From: Variovorax sp. dw_308
GTDB taxonomy: Bacteria; Pseudomonadota; Gammaproteobacteria; Burkholderiales; Burkholderiaceae_C
Assembly: GCF_019207085.1 (NCBI RefSeq)
Contig: NZ_JAATOM010000011.1
Location: 124,001 to 188,000 of the forward strand
Length of the DNA stretch: 64,000 nt
Reading direction: 5' to 3'
The notes under the pieces were generated by a model. The model was not told where the DNA came from. It did not search any database and worked only from the letters and a program-made list of their open reading frames with translations. Within the stretch, counting starts at the first letter, position 1, and each line of letters starts with the position of its first letter. Shown in pieces: positions 11,302 through 19,747 of the stretch. Made by a program: the position numbers and the translations under genes.

Positions 11302-12744
11302 GTGAGCGCAACGGAATGGTTCAAGTCGAAAGTGCCCATGGCACTCACCCTGCCGCGCTGGCCGGCTGCGAAGTCGCTCGCGAAGCCGAGCGCGCGTTCA
11401 ACCCATGAGCGCCTGCAGGCGACGCTTCGCAAGTCCGACGAGGTGATGTCGCCGCGCGTGCTGCGCAAGGTGCTCACGGCCCTGGAGGCGGTGATCGACC
11501 CGCGCGTCAGCGAGGTCGAGGGCGGGCGCCGCGCGCATGCCGTGGCGCAGGAGTACCTGGCGGCCGGGCCCACCGAGCGCCGCGACCACTGGGCGTTGAT
11601 GAGCGAGCACTTCGCCGCCGACGCGGAGACGCTCAAGGCCGCGCGCGACCAGCACCAGGCGGCTGTCGGCACACCCGAGGAAGGCCAGGCCGAGATGCGC
11701 TTGCGCCGTGCGCTGGTGTCGCCGCGCATGCGCCTGCTGCAGCGCTTCGCGGTCGAGCCGGCGGGCATGCGCTTCCTGGTCGACCTGCGCGCTGACCTGT
11801 TGCCGCACCTGAAGGCGGACCATCGCCTGCTCGCGCTCGATGGGGAACTGGAGCATCTGTTCTCCACCTGGTTCGACGTAGCCTTCCTTGAGTTGCGCCG
11901 CATCGACTGGGACTCGCCCGCGTCGCTGATCGAGAAGCTGATCCGCTACGAGGCGGTGCATGACATCAAGGGCTGGGACGACGTGAAGAACCGGCTCGAC
12001 CACCAGGACCGGCGCTGCTACGGCTTCTTCCATCCGCGCCTGCCGAACGAGCCGCTGATCTTCGTCGAGGTGGCGCTGGTCGACCGCATCAGCGACGGCA
12101 TCACGCCGCTGCTGGACGAAGCCGCGGTCCCGGTGCAACCCGCGAAGGCGACCACCGCGATCTTCTATTCGATCAGCAACACGCAGAACGGCCTGCGCGG
12201 CGTGAGCTTCGGGGATTCGCTGATCAAGCGCGTGGTCGAAACGCTGCAGGACGAACTGCCGCGCCTGAAGGTGTTCGCCACGCTGTCGCCGATCCCGGGC
12301 TTTCGCCACTGGCTGGTGAAGAACGCGGCCACGCTGGTGCCGCTGCTGGATGAGAAGCGGGCCAACGAACTCGGCCGGCTGATCGGCTCGTTGCCCCCCA
12401 CCACGGAGCGCTTGCTGGCCGCGGTGGAGGCGCCCGGTGCGCTCGCCGATCCGAAGTCGCCGCTGCGCCAGTGGCTGACGCAGTGCGCGGCGGAATACCT
12501 CGGTCGCGCCGTGACGCAGGGCAAGCCCGTCGATCCGGTGGCGCGCTTCCACCTGGGAAATGGAGCGCGCGTGGAGCGGCTCAACTGGGCCGGCGACCCG
12601 TCGGCCAAGGGACAGAAGCAGTCGTGGGGCCTCATGGTTAACTACCTGTACGACCTCAAGCGTCTCGATAAACATCGAGCCTGGCTGGCCAATGGCAGAG
12701 TGGCCGTCTCAGGCGACATAGAAGGCCTGTATTTCAAGAACTGA
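11302..12744 (+). CDS. matA: Malonyl-CoA decarboxylase
   Basis: Decarboxylates malonyl-CoA to acetyl-CoA. It has 480 residues, close to other bacterial and mitochondrial-type MCD proteins. The N-terminal half is helical. The catalytic C-terminal domain carries FYSISNTQNGLRGVSFG (about residues 285-301) and FHLGNGARVERLNW (about 415), which hold the conserved Ser/His region of this family. GTG 11302 is preferred because GAGAGGA sits 5 bases upstream; an in-frame ATG at 11272 lacks as good a site. First gene of a four-gene cluster that ends with malonyl-CoA synthetase, which together convert malonate to acetyl-CoA. Confidence 0.92.
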   Translation: MSATEWFKSKVPMALTLPRWPAAKSLAKPSARSTHERLQATLRKSDEVMSPRVLRKVLTALEAVIDPRVSEVEGGRRAHAVAQEYLAAGPTERRDHWALMSEHFAADAETLKAARDQHQAAVGTPEEGQAEMRLRRALVSPRMRLLQRFAVEPAGMRFLVDLRADLLPHLKADHRLLALDGELEHLFSTWFDVAFLELRRIDWDSPASLIEKLIRYEAVHDIKGWDDVKNRLDHQDRRCYGFFHPRLPNEPLIFVEVALVDRISDGITPLLDEAAVPVQPAKATTAIFYSISNTQNGLRGVSFGDSLIKRVVETLQDELPRLKVFATLSPIPGFRHWLVKNAATLVPLLDEKRANELGRLIGSLPPTTERLLAAVEAPGALADPKSPLRQWLTQCAAEYLGRAVTQGKPVDPVARFHLGNGARVERLNWAGDPSAKGQKQSWGLMVNYLYDLKRLDKHRAWLANGRVAVSGDIEGLYFKN

Positions 12745-12772
12745 TCAAGACGCGACGACAGGAGACACCAGG

Positions 12773-13759
12773 ATGACCGAGAACTTTCGACGGCGGGACG
12801 TATTGCGATGGGCTGCGAGCGGCGCAGCCGTGTTGTGCGGCGGCGCGCGCGCCCAGTCCGCATGGCCCACCAAGGCGGTCACGCTGATCGTGCCGTTTCC
12901 AGCGGGCGGTGGTACTGACGCTTTCGCACGCCCGCTCTCGGCGCAGTTCACCAAGGTCGCAGGCCAGACGCTCGTCATCGACAACCGAGGCGGCGCCGGC
13001 GGCACGCTGGGCGCGAGCATCGCGGCCCGGGCACCGGCCGATGGCTACACGCTGTTCATGGGCGCGGTGCACCATGCGATCGCACCGTCGATCTACCCCA
13101 AGCTCGACTACGACATCGAGAAGGATTTCGTCCCGCTGATGCTGCTGGCCAATGCGCCGCAAGTGGTGGTGGTCAATCCGAAGCGGGTGCCGCAGAACAC
13201 CATCCAGGAGTTCATCGCCCACGTGAAGAAGAACCCCGCCAGGATCAACTACGGCTCGGCCGGCGCGGGCACCTCGCACCATCTTGCGGGCGAACTCTTC
13301 AAGCAGCAGACCGGCACCTTCATCACCCATATTCCGTACCGCGGCGCCGGTCCGATGCTGCAGGACCTGATCTCCGGCAACGTGGACGTGTGCTTCGACG
13401 GCCTGGGCTCGTCGTCGACGCACATCAAGGGCGGTCGCATCAAGGCGCTGATGGTCGCGGGCGCCAAGCGCAACCCGGCATTCCCCGACGTGCCGTGCGC
13501 GGCCGAGGTCGGCCTGCCCGACTACACGGTCACCACCTGGTACGGGCTGTGGACGCCGAAGGGCACGCCGGCAGACGTGCAGGCGCGCATCATCGAGGAC
13601 GTGAAGAAGTCGTGGGCTTCCGATGAGCTCAAGTCCATCTGGGCCGCCAACGGTTCCGAAATTCCCAACCTCACGAATGCCGCCTACGGCAACTTCGTCA
13701 GCGGGGAAATCAAGCGCTGGGCCGTGGTGGTCAAGGCCTCCGGCGCCAAGCTGGAATGA
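12773..13759 (+). CDS. Bug/TctC-family periplasmic solute-binding protein (probably malonate)
   Basis: A 328-residue tripartite tricarboxylate transporter receptor of the Bug family, abundant in betaproteobacteria. The N-terminus has a twin-Arg-like RRRDVLRW followed by a hydrophobic stretch ending GARAQS, so it is exported. Family motifs include TLIVPFPAGGGTDAFAR, NRGGAGGTLGA and HIPYRGAGPMLQDL. An aggagacaccagg sequence precedes the ATG. It lies 28 bp behind the decarboxylase and overlaps the next gene. The TctA/TctB membrane partners are not in this window. Malonate or a related dicarboxylate is the suggested ligand from context only. Confidence 0.88.
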   Translation: MTENFRRRDVLRWAASGAAVLCGGARAQSAWPTKAVTLIVPFPAGGGTDAFARPLSAQFTKVAGQTLVIDNRGGAGGTLGASIAARAPADGYTLFMGAVHHAIAPSIYPKLDYDIEKDFVPLMLLANAPQVVVVNPKRVPQNTIQEFIAHVKKNPARINYGSAGAGTSHHLAGELFKQQTGTFITHIPYRGAGPMLQDLISGNVDVCFDGLGSSSTHIKGGRIKALMVAGAKRNPAFPDVPCAAEVGLPDYTVTTWYGLWTPKGTPADVQARIIEDVKKSWASDELKSIWAANGSEIPNLTNAAYGNFVSGEIKRWAVVVKASGAKLE

Positions 13760-14520
13760 GCGGATTGGTCCGGGTCGTGCGCGAAGGCGCCATGGCCTTC
13801 GTCACGCTCTCACATCCCGGTCGCCTCAATGCCATGTCGCGCGCGATGTGGCTCGCGCTGCGCGCTGCCTTCGAGGCCTTGTCGGCGGAGGAGGCATTGC
13901 GTTGCATCGTGGTGCGCGGCGAGGGCGGCGCCTTCTGCGCGGGCGGCGACATTTCGGAGTACCCGTCGTTCCGTTTCGAGGAACGCAGCCTGCGTGCCTT
14001 TCATGAAGACGAGGTGTGGGCCGGCTTGCAGGCCATGCTCGATTGCCCGGTGCCCATCGTCGCGCAGATCGAGGGCGCCTGCATGGGCGCGGGCATCGAG
14101 ATCGCAAGCTGTTGCGACATTCGCCTGGCCGCCGGTTCCGCGAAGTTTGGCGCGCCCATTGCCAAGCTTGGTTTTCCGATGGCGCCGCGCGAAGCCGAGT
14201 TGGTGCAACGCGCCATCGGCGACGTGCTGGCGCGCGACATGCTGCTGGCCGCCGGCGTCCACGGCGCGCAACGCCTCTACGATGCCGGCTTTCTCCTGCA
14301 GGTGCTGCCCGACGATGCCGTGGCTGCCGCCGTGCTGGCCCATGCAGCCCGCATCGTCGCGCTCGCGCCCGCGGCGGCCCGCCTCAACAAGGCCACCTTT
14401 CTCGCATTGAACCGCTGCGCCGCGTCCGATCTGGTTCCAACTGCCTACCGCTACGCCGACTCGCCCGAACATCGCGAAGGCATCGACGCTTTCCTTGCCA
14501 AACGCCCTGCCGTTTTCTGA
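13756..14520 (+). CDS. Enoyl-CoA hydratase/isomerase-family protein
   Basis: A 254-residue crotonase-fold protein. The oxyanion-hole segments are visible: GGAFCAGGDISEY (about residue 56) and IEGACMGAGIEIASCCD (about 105). The ATG overlaps the stop of the binding protein (ATGA), so the genes are translationally linked. Within a malonate operon the substrate may be a malonyl-CoA or methylmalonyl-type thioester, but nothing in the sequence fixes this. Several crotonase activities (hydratase, isomerase, decarboxylase) remain possible. The synthetase matB follows after 7 bp. Confidence 0.85.
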   Translation: MSGLVRVVREGAMAFVTLSHPGRLNAMSRAMWLALRAAFEALSAEEALRCIVVRGEGGAFCAGGDISEYPSFRFEERSLRAFHEDEVWAGLQAMLDCPVPIVAQIEGACMGAGIEIASCCDIRLAAGSAKFGAPIAKLGFPMAPREAELVQRAIGDVLARDMLLAAGVHGAQRLYDAGFLLQVLPDDAVAAAVLAHAARIVALAPAAARLNKATFLALNRCAASDLVPTAYRYADSPEHREGIDAFLAKRPAVF

Positions 14521-14527
14521 GACAACC

Positions 14528-16078
14528 ATGACAACGACCAACGCCAATCTCTTCTCGGCCCTGCGCGCCGCGTTTCCGGCCAACCTCGACCAGGTGGCCA
14601 TCGAAACCGACAACGGACTTCTCTATTCGTGGCGCGACCTGGACCGCGCCAGCGCGATGATCGCCAACCTGCTGGATGCGCTGAAGCTCGAGCCCGGCGC
14701 GCGCATCGCGGTGCAGGTCGAGAAGTCGGTCGAGGCGATCGCGCTCTACCTGGGCACGCTGCGCGCCGGCTACGTGTTCCTGCCGCTCAATACGGCCTAC
14801 CAGAGTGCCGAGATCGAGTACTTCATCGGCAACGCGGAGCCGGCGGTGGTGGTGTGCACCAGCGACAACGCCGGCTGGGTCGGCGCGATCGCGCAGGCCG
14901 CCGGCACGCACCATGTGTTCACGCTCAACGACGACCGCACCGGCTCGCTGCTCGACCTTGCCGTGCAATGCAGCGACCAGCACACGGTCGCGCAGATGGC
15001 GGAAGACGACATGGCCGCCATCCTCTACACCAGTGGCACCACGGGCCGCAGCAAGGGCGCGATGCTGACGCACCGCAACCTGCTGTCCAACGCCGAGGTG
15101 CTCAAGGACTATTGGGGCTGGACCGAGGGCGACGTGCTGATCCATGCGCTGCCCATCTTCCACGTGCACGGCTTGTTCGTCGCGCTGCATGGTGCGCTGC
15201 TCAACGGCAGCAAGATGCTGTGGTTCGGCAAGTTCGACCCGAAGGGCGTGATCGCCAGGCTGCCCGAGGCGACCGTGTTCATGGGCGTGCCGACCTTGTA
15301 TGTGCGCATGCTGGCGGAACCTTCGCTGACGAAGGAGGCGGTGCGCAACATGCGCCTGTTCATTTCCGGCTCGGCGCCCTTGTTGATCGAGACCTTCAAC
15401 GATTGGCGCGAGCGCACCGGCCACACCATCCTCGAGCGCTACGGCATGAGCGAGACGGCCATGCTCACCTCCAACCCGTACAACCCGGTGCAGGGCGAGC
15501 GTCGCGGCGGCACGGTTGGCTTCCCGCTGCCGGGCGTGCAGCTGCGCGTGATGTCGACGGAAGAGGGCGCCGAAGGCCGCGAATGCACCACCGACGAAAT
15601 CGGCGCCATCGAAGTCAGTGGCCCCAACGTCTTCATCGGCTACTGGCGCATGCCCGAGAAGACGCGCGAGGAATTCACCCACGACGGATTCTTCAAGACA
15701 GGCGACGTCGGCATGACCGATGGCCTGGGCTACGTCACCATCGTCGGCCGCAGCAAGGACCTGATCATCAGCGGCGGCTACAACGTCTATCCCGCCGAGA
15801 TCGAGGGCTACATCAACGAGCAGCCCGGCGTGGCCGAGAGCGCCGTCGTCGGCGTTCCGCATTCGGACTTCGGCGAGGTCGGCGTGGCCATCGTCATTGC
15901 GAAATCCGGCGCCACGGTGGATGGCGATGCGGTGCTGGCCACGCTGAAATCGCAGTTGGCCAATTTCAAGATTCCGAAGCGCTGCTTCGTTGTGCCCGAG
16001 TTGCCGCGCAACACCATGGGCAAGGTGCAGAAGGCGCTCCTGCGCGAGCAGCACAAGGGCCTGTTCGGGCCGCGCTGA
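14528..16078 (+). CDS. matB: Malonyl-CoA synthetase (AMP-forming)
   Basis: Activates malonate to malonyl-CoA at the cost of ATP to AMP. It has 516 residues. Adenylate-forming motifs are YTSGTTGRSKGAML (about residue 168), RYGMSETAM (about 310), GRSKDLIISGGYNVYP (about 420) and the C-terminal PRNTMGKVQK with the catalytic Lys. Length and the SGGYNVYPAEIE pattern fit MatB better than long-chain acyl ligases. The ATG at 14528 starts MTTTNANLF; an in-frame ATG 33 bp earlier lies inside the hydratase gene. It pairs with the malonyl-CoA decarboxylase at the start of the operon. It is convergent with uspA, 10 bp between ends. Confidence 0.9.
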   Translation: MTTTNANLFSALRAAFPANLDQVAIETDNGLLYSWRDLDRASAMIANLLDALKLEPGARIAVQVEKSVEAIALYLGTLRAGYVFLPLNTAYQSAEIEYFIGNAEPAVVVCTSDNAGWVGAIAQAAGTHHVFTLNDDRTGSLLDLAVQCSDQHTVAQMAEDDMAAILYTSGTTGRSKGAMLTHRNLLSNAEVLKDYWGWTEGDVLIHALPIFHVHGLFVALHGALLNGSKMLWFGKFDPKGVIARLPEATVFMGVPTLYVRMLAEPSLTKEAVRNMRLFISGSAPLLIETFNDWRERTGHTILERYGMSETAMLTSNPYNPVQGERRGGTVGFPLPGVQLRVMSTEEGAEGRECTTDEIGAIEVSGPNVFIGYWRMPEKTREEFTHDGFFKTGDVGMTDGLGYVTIVGRSKDLIISGGYNVYPAEIEGYINEQPGVAESAVVGVPHSDFGEVGVAIVIAKSGATVDGDAVLATLKSQLANFKIPKRCFVVPELPRNTMGKVQKALLREQHKGLFGPR

Positions 16079-16088
16079 CGCAACCGTA

Positions 16089-16514
16089 CTACTGCACCAG
16101 CAGCACGGAGATATCGGTCTCTGCAATCACCTTCGTGGTGACGGAGCCCATCAGCGCGCGGCCGAAGATGCCGTGGCCGTGGGTGCCCATCACGATGAGT
16201 TCGGCATTTACCTTGGTGGCAACCTTGAGGATTTCCTCGGCCGCGTTGCCGTGGCGCTGCTCGAGCGCGTAGCCGGTGATGCCGCGAGCGGCAAGTCCGT
16301 CCTTGACCGGCCCGACCACCTTGCTGTTTTCCTCGGCGTAGTAACCCTCCAGCACTTCCCTCCCCACATGGCGTGCCGCGTGATTCGGGATGCCGCTGCA
16401 GACATGCACCACTACGAGCTCGTGGCCGTCGACAAAGCTGGCACGGTGCCGGGCCAGGTAGTCCATCGCCTTTTGGGTGTGCTTGCTGCCATCGACCGCG
16501 ATCACGATTTTCAT
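16089..16514 (-). CDS. Universal stress protein, UspA family
   Basis: A 141-residue single-domain Usp. It starts MKIVIAVDGSKHTQKAM. The ATP-binding signature GTHGHG(9)GSVTTKVI is present near the C-terminus, so it belongs to the nucleotide-binding subgroup. The ATG at 16514 has gaaagagg upstream. A much longer in-frame reading back to 16796 runs through the 6S RNA gene and is rejected. It lies downstream of the 6S RNA terminator on the same strand. Usp proteins act in the cytoplasm during growth arrest; the specific role here is unknown. Confidence 0.92.
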   Translation of the reverse strand: MKIVIAVDGSKHTQKAMDYLARHRASFVDGHELVVVHVCSGIPNHAARHVGREVLEGYYAEENSKVVGPVKDGLAARGITGYALEQRHGNAAEEILKVATKVNAELIVMGTHGHGIFGRALMGSVTTKVIAETDISVLLVQ

Positions 16515-16600
16515 GACGTACCTCTTTCGATCTGGACACTCGCTTATACGCGGCGAGTCCACCGGATGAACAGAGGGGTCGAACCCGCATGCAGATCGGT

Positions 16601-16633
16601 TGTAAAAAAACCAACGGCCCTGCGATGAGGGCC
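16601..16633 (-). terminator. Rho-independent terminator of 6S RNA
   Basis: On the minus strand GGCCCT-catcgc-AGGGCC (16616-16633) is followed by GTTGG and seven T residues (16603-16609). It stands directly behind the 6S RNA and ahead of uspA. Confidence 0.75.
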
Positions 16634-16650
16634 GCTGATCTTTCGGAATA

Positions 16651-16829
16651 GGTGTCTGCAGTAGGGGGCACCGGACCCGCATCCTGAACCAGGGTTCAGG
16701 TGGGCGAGGGCAGCAAGACTTCGGGTTCATCTGACGCGAGATGATCACGCCCGTCAAGCGATGTACCAAGCCCTGCTCCGTAGAGCATTGGAACAAGGAA
16801 ATATTAGGCCCGGCGCGTACTGCAGACGG
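16651..16829 (-). ncRNA. ssrS: 6S RNA
   Basis: About 179 nt. The ends pair through GTCTGCAGTA (5' side) and TACTGCAGAC (3' side), a 10 bp closing stem. The 3' half contains ACCTGAACCCTGGTTCAGG, matching the CCTTGAACCAAGGGTTCAAGG-type hairpin of E. coli 6S RNA. A TAAAAT -10 hexamer at 16840-16835 sits just before the 5' end, and a T-run terminator follows. Location downstream of zapA is the conserved genomic context. 6S RNA binds the sigma-70 holoenzyme as an open-promoter mimic in stationary phase. The exact ends are estimates. Confidence 0.85.
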
Positions 16830-16872
16830 TGTCGATTTTACGCCCCCGACGCCGTCGCGTAAGCCCTAAATT

Positions 16873-17217
16873 TCAGAGCAGATGGCCATCGCCGGCCAGT
16901 GCCTGATCCAGCCTCTGGATGAGTTGCGGCAAGCGCTGATCGGTGGTAACGGATTCTTCCGGTGCGGCGGTGGTCGTGACCGCGAGCAGTGCTGCCGCTG
17001 CGGCGGAGGTTGCGGCCTCGGACTGCACCAGGTCGAAGGCCAGGTTCAGCGATGCCAGCACCGCGATGCGATCGCGCGCCTTGACCTTGCCGGCATCGCG
17101 GATCTTGCACATGGCGGCATCGACCCGTTCGACTGCGCTGCGCAATTGCGCTTCTCCACCTTCGGGGCAGCCGAGCAGGTAGCTCTGGCCCATGATCTGA
17201 ACTTCGATCTGCTTCAT
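16873..17217 (-). CDS. zapA: Cell division protein ZapA
   Basis: A 114-residue FtsZ-ring-associated protein. The N-terminal globular part KQIEVQIMGQSYLLGCPEGGEAQLRSAVERVD is typical of ZapA, and the C-terminal half forms a helix, interrupted here by an Ala/Thr-rich stretch (about 70-90). It crosslinks FtsZ filaments at mid-cell. It lies 14 bp behind the zapB-like gene and directly upstream of 6S RNA, the usual zapA-ssrS pairing. Confidence 0.9.
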   Translation of the reverse strand: MKQIEVQIMGQSYLLGCPEGGEAQLRSAVERVDAAMCKIRDAGKVKARDRIAVLASLNLAFDLVQSEAATSAAAAALLAVTTTAAPEESVTTDQRLPQLIQRLDQALAGDGHLL

Positions 17218-17231
17218 CGTCTCGACTGGAA

Positions 17232-17447
17232 TTATTCGGTGGCGGGTGGTTCTTCGGGCAGGCGCTCGAGCATGGCGTCGATACGGGTGCGTGCCGCCGT
17301 GAGCCGCGCCTTGAGCGCATCGCGTTCGCGCGTCAGCGCGTCGACCTGTTCCTGCAATAGCGCGTTGGTGCGTTGCACCTCTTCATGGCGCACGAGCAAA
17401 CGTTCGACTCGCTCGGCGATCTGGTCGATGGGGCTGGGGGCGGGCAT
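17232..17447 (-). CDS. Small coiled-coil protein upstream of zapA (ZapB-like)
   Basis: A 71-residue protein, almost entirely predicted coiled coil: IDQIAERVERLLVRHEEVQRTN... with heptads from about residue 6 to 62. It resembles the TIGR02449/ZapB-like proteins often found before zapA. The ATG at 17447 (MPAPSPIDQIA) is chosen. A start at 17498 would add a non-helical 17-residue leader. A role in the Z-ring with ZapA is inferred from position and shape only. Confidence 0.7.
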   Translation of the reverse strand: MPAPSPIDQIAERVERLLVRHEEVQRTNALLQEQVDALTRERDALKARLTAARTRIDAMLERLPEEPPATE

Positions 17448-17568
17448 GGCTGGGGATTGTATGTGGGGCCCGGCGAGCCGCCCTGTGTGCTTTGTCACCC
17501 AGGCAAGGGGAAAACACTGCCCCTCCGCAGCCGTGCAGCAGCGGCCGCCGTGCGCCTAAAATCCGGGC

Positions 17569-17795
17569 CGTTGGTGCTCGGGTCGTGGTTCACGCGGCCC
17601 AGTTCAACGGGAAGCAGGAGTCGACGCCGTGTCACCGGCCGACGCCACCTGCGCTGCCCCCGCAACGGTCAAGCAGACGGCGCCCGAAGCCCAGGCTTCT
17701 GGCGCCACTTTCATCCCACAAAGCCACTGGGCGCCCTGAAACAGGCGCCTGGGAAGGCGGGTGAAGGACGCACTGCCAGCCCGGATACCGGCCAA
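17569..17795 (+). promoter_or_regulatory. Cobalamin (B12) riboswitch
   Basis: The leader of btuB holds the aptamer landmarks in order: GGTGCTCGGG, then GTTCAACGGGAAGC (17602-17615), the core GCTGCCCCCGCAACGGT (17653-17669), GCCACTGGGC with CTGGGAAGGCGGGTGAAGG, and the 3' B12 box TGCCAGCCCGGATACCGG (17774-17791). Downstream are two hairpins, GCCTGC-GCAA-GCAGGC (17806-17821) and CACCGGC-ggggaa-GCCGGTG (17837-17856), the likely expression platform. No T-run follows them, so control of translation is more likely than termination. Adenosylcobalamin binding would lower expression of the uptake operon. Confidence 0.88.
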
Positions 17796-17887
17796 CGAGG
17801 CGGCTGCCTGCGCAAGCAGGCGACCATACGCCCAAGCACCGGCGGGGAAGCCGGTGACGGGCATTTGTCTGCGACTCTTTTCTCACC

Positions 17888-19747
17888 ATGACTTCCTGCG
17901 ATACCACCCCCCGGGCCACCACGCGTCTCCCGGCGGTCACGCTTGCGCTCGGCGCATTCGCGATCCTGCCTGCGCACGCGCAATCGGAGCCCCCGACCCT
18001 GCGCGAGACCGTGGTCACCGCCACCCGTACGCCGACGCGCGCCGACGAACTGGTGTCCGACGTCGTCGTCATCGACCGCGCGCAGATCGAGCAACTGGGC
18101 GAGCGCACTTTGCCCGAACTGCTGGCCCGCACGGCAGGCGTTCAGGTGTCATCGAATGGCGGCTCCGGCAAGCTCAGCAGCGTGTTCATCCGTGGCACCG
18201 AGGCACGCCACACCATCCTGCTGATCGACGGTGTGCGCTACGGCTCGGCCACGGCGGGCACGCCGATCTGGGACAACATCCCGGTCGACCTGATCGACCA
18301 CATCGAAGTGGTGAAGGGGCCGGCATCGGCGCTCTACGGCAGCGACGGCGTGGGCGGCGTGGTGCAGGTGTTCATGCGCAAGGGCCAGCCGGGCGATCCG
18401 GCCTTCGTGCCGCGCGCGTCGGTCACCATCGGCAGCCAGGGCTATTCGCAGGAGGGGCTGGGCTTCAGCGGCGCCGATGGGGGCTTCACCTATTCGCTGG
18501 ATCTGCAGCACACGCGCGACAAGGGCTTCTCAGCCACCAACCCACGCGTGCCCTTTGGCCAGTTCAACCCCGACCGCGATCCTTTCACGCAGGACGCCGG
18601 CACCCTCTCGCTCGGCTACCAGGTCAACAACGACTGGAAGCTCAGCGCGGGCGTGGTCTACGCCAACGGCGAGAACCACTATGACGACGGCCCCAACCGC
18701 GATACCTTCGGCGTCGTGCGCACTGAAACGGAATACGTTGGCCTGCAGGGCAGGGTGATGGACAACTGGACCACGCAGTTCCGCGTGGCGCAGGGCGTCG
18801 ACCTGACGCAGGCAAAGGTGGCCGACGCCTTCAGCCTGCCGGGTCTCTTCCGGACCACACAGAGCCAGTTCAGCTGGCAGAACAACGTGACGACGCCAAT
18901 CGGCATCGTGATCGCGGGGCTCGAGCGAAACGTGCAGAGCGTGGACAGCGACACCGCCTACGACGTCACCAGCCGCTCGATCAACTCCGCCTTCGTCGGG
19001 TTGAACGGCAACGCCGGCGCGCACAGCTGGCAGCTCAATGCGCGGCGTGACGAAAACTCGCAGTTCGGCAATCACGACACCTGGTTTGCCGGCTATGGCT
19101 ACCGCATTTCGCCGAACTGGCGCGTCAATGCGTCCTATGGCACGAGCTTCGTGGCGCCTTCGTTCAACCAGCTCTACTACCCCTTCTTCAGCAACCCGCG
19201 GCTGCAGCCCGAGGAAGGCAAGAACATCGACGTCGGCATCACCTGGACCGAGGGCGCGCACAGCGTGAAGCTGGTCGGCTTCGACAACAAGATCACCGGC
19301 TTCATCACGAACACCACCACTCCGGAGAACATTCCGCGCGCCCGCATCCAGGGCTGGACGCTGGGCTACGACGGCGCCTTCGATGCGCTCGGCGTGCATG
19401 CCAGCTACGACAAGCTGGATCCGCAGAACGAACTCACCGGCAAGATGCTGCCGCGCCGCGCGAAGGACCAGGTCAACCTGGGTGTCGACTATTCGACCGG
19501 GCAATGGAAGTTCGGCGTGACGGCGCTCTATGTCGGCCAGCGCTATGACGACGTTGCCAACACGCTTTCCACGCGCCTGGGGAGCTTCACGACCGTCGAC
19601 CTGTTCGGCGAGTACAAGCTGACGCCGGAATGGACCGTGCAGGCCCGCGTCGCCAACCTGTTCGACGCCACCTATGAGACCGCCTATGGCTACAACCAGC
19701 GCGGGCTCAGCGGCTTCCTGACGATGAAGTGGGCGCCACGCCGATGA
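17888..19747 (+). CDS. btuB: TonB-dependent vitamin B12 outer-membrane receptor
   Basis: A 619-residue outer-membrane transporter. A signal peptide ends at about residue 32 (AHAQ), followed by the TonB box region LRETVVTATR. The plug domain carries VFIRGTEARHTILLIDGVRYG and VVKGPASALYGSDGVGG (about 95-155). The beta-barrel ends with an aromatic C-terminal strand (GFLTMKW). The length matches BtuB. It sits behind a cobalamin riboswitch and before btuF-btuC-btuD, so corrinoid uptake is well supported. Its stop overlaps the btuF start. Confidence 0.95.
   Translation: MTSCDTTPRATTRLPAVTLALGAFAILPAHAQSEPPTLRETVVTATRTPTRADELVSDVVVIDRAQIEQLGERTLPELLARTAGVQVSSNGGSGKLSSVFIRGTEARHTILLIDGVRYGSATAGTPIWDNIPVDLIDHIEVVKGPASALYGSDGVGGVVQVFMRKGQPGDPAFVPRASVTIGSQGYSQEGLGFSGADGGFTYSLDLQHTRDKGFSATNPRVPFGQFNPDRDPFTQDAGTLSLGYQVNNDWKLSAGVVYANGENHYDDGPNRDTFGVVRTETEYVGLQGRVMDNWTTQFRVAQGVDLTQAKVADAFSLPGLFRTTQSQFSWQNNVTTPIGIVIAGLERNVQSVDSDTAYDVTSRSINSAFVGLNGNAGAHSWQLNARRDENSQFGNHDTWFAGYGYRISPNWRVNASYGTSFVAPSFNQLYYPFFSNPRLQPEEGKNIDVGITWTEGAHSVKLVGFDNKITGFITNTTTPENIPRARIQGWTLGYDGAFDALGVHASYDKLDPQNELTGKMLPRRAKDQVNLGVDYSTGQWKFGVTALYVGQRYDDVANTLSTRLGSFTTVDLFGEYKLTPEWTVQARVANLFDATYETAYGYNQRGLSGFLTMKWAPRR

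Noticed and set aside
14384-16126. 580-codon frame antisense to matB
   Set aside because: Mirror of matB; His/Val/Arg-rich without motifs or a ribosome site.
16515-16796. N-terminal extension of the universal stress protein
   Set aside because: It would translate the 6S RNA gene and its terminator; ATG 16514 has a ribosome site and gives a standard Usp.
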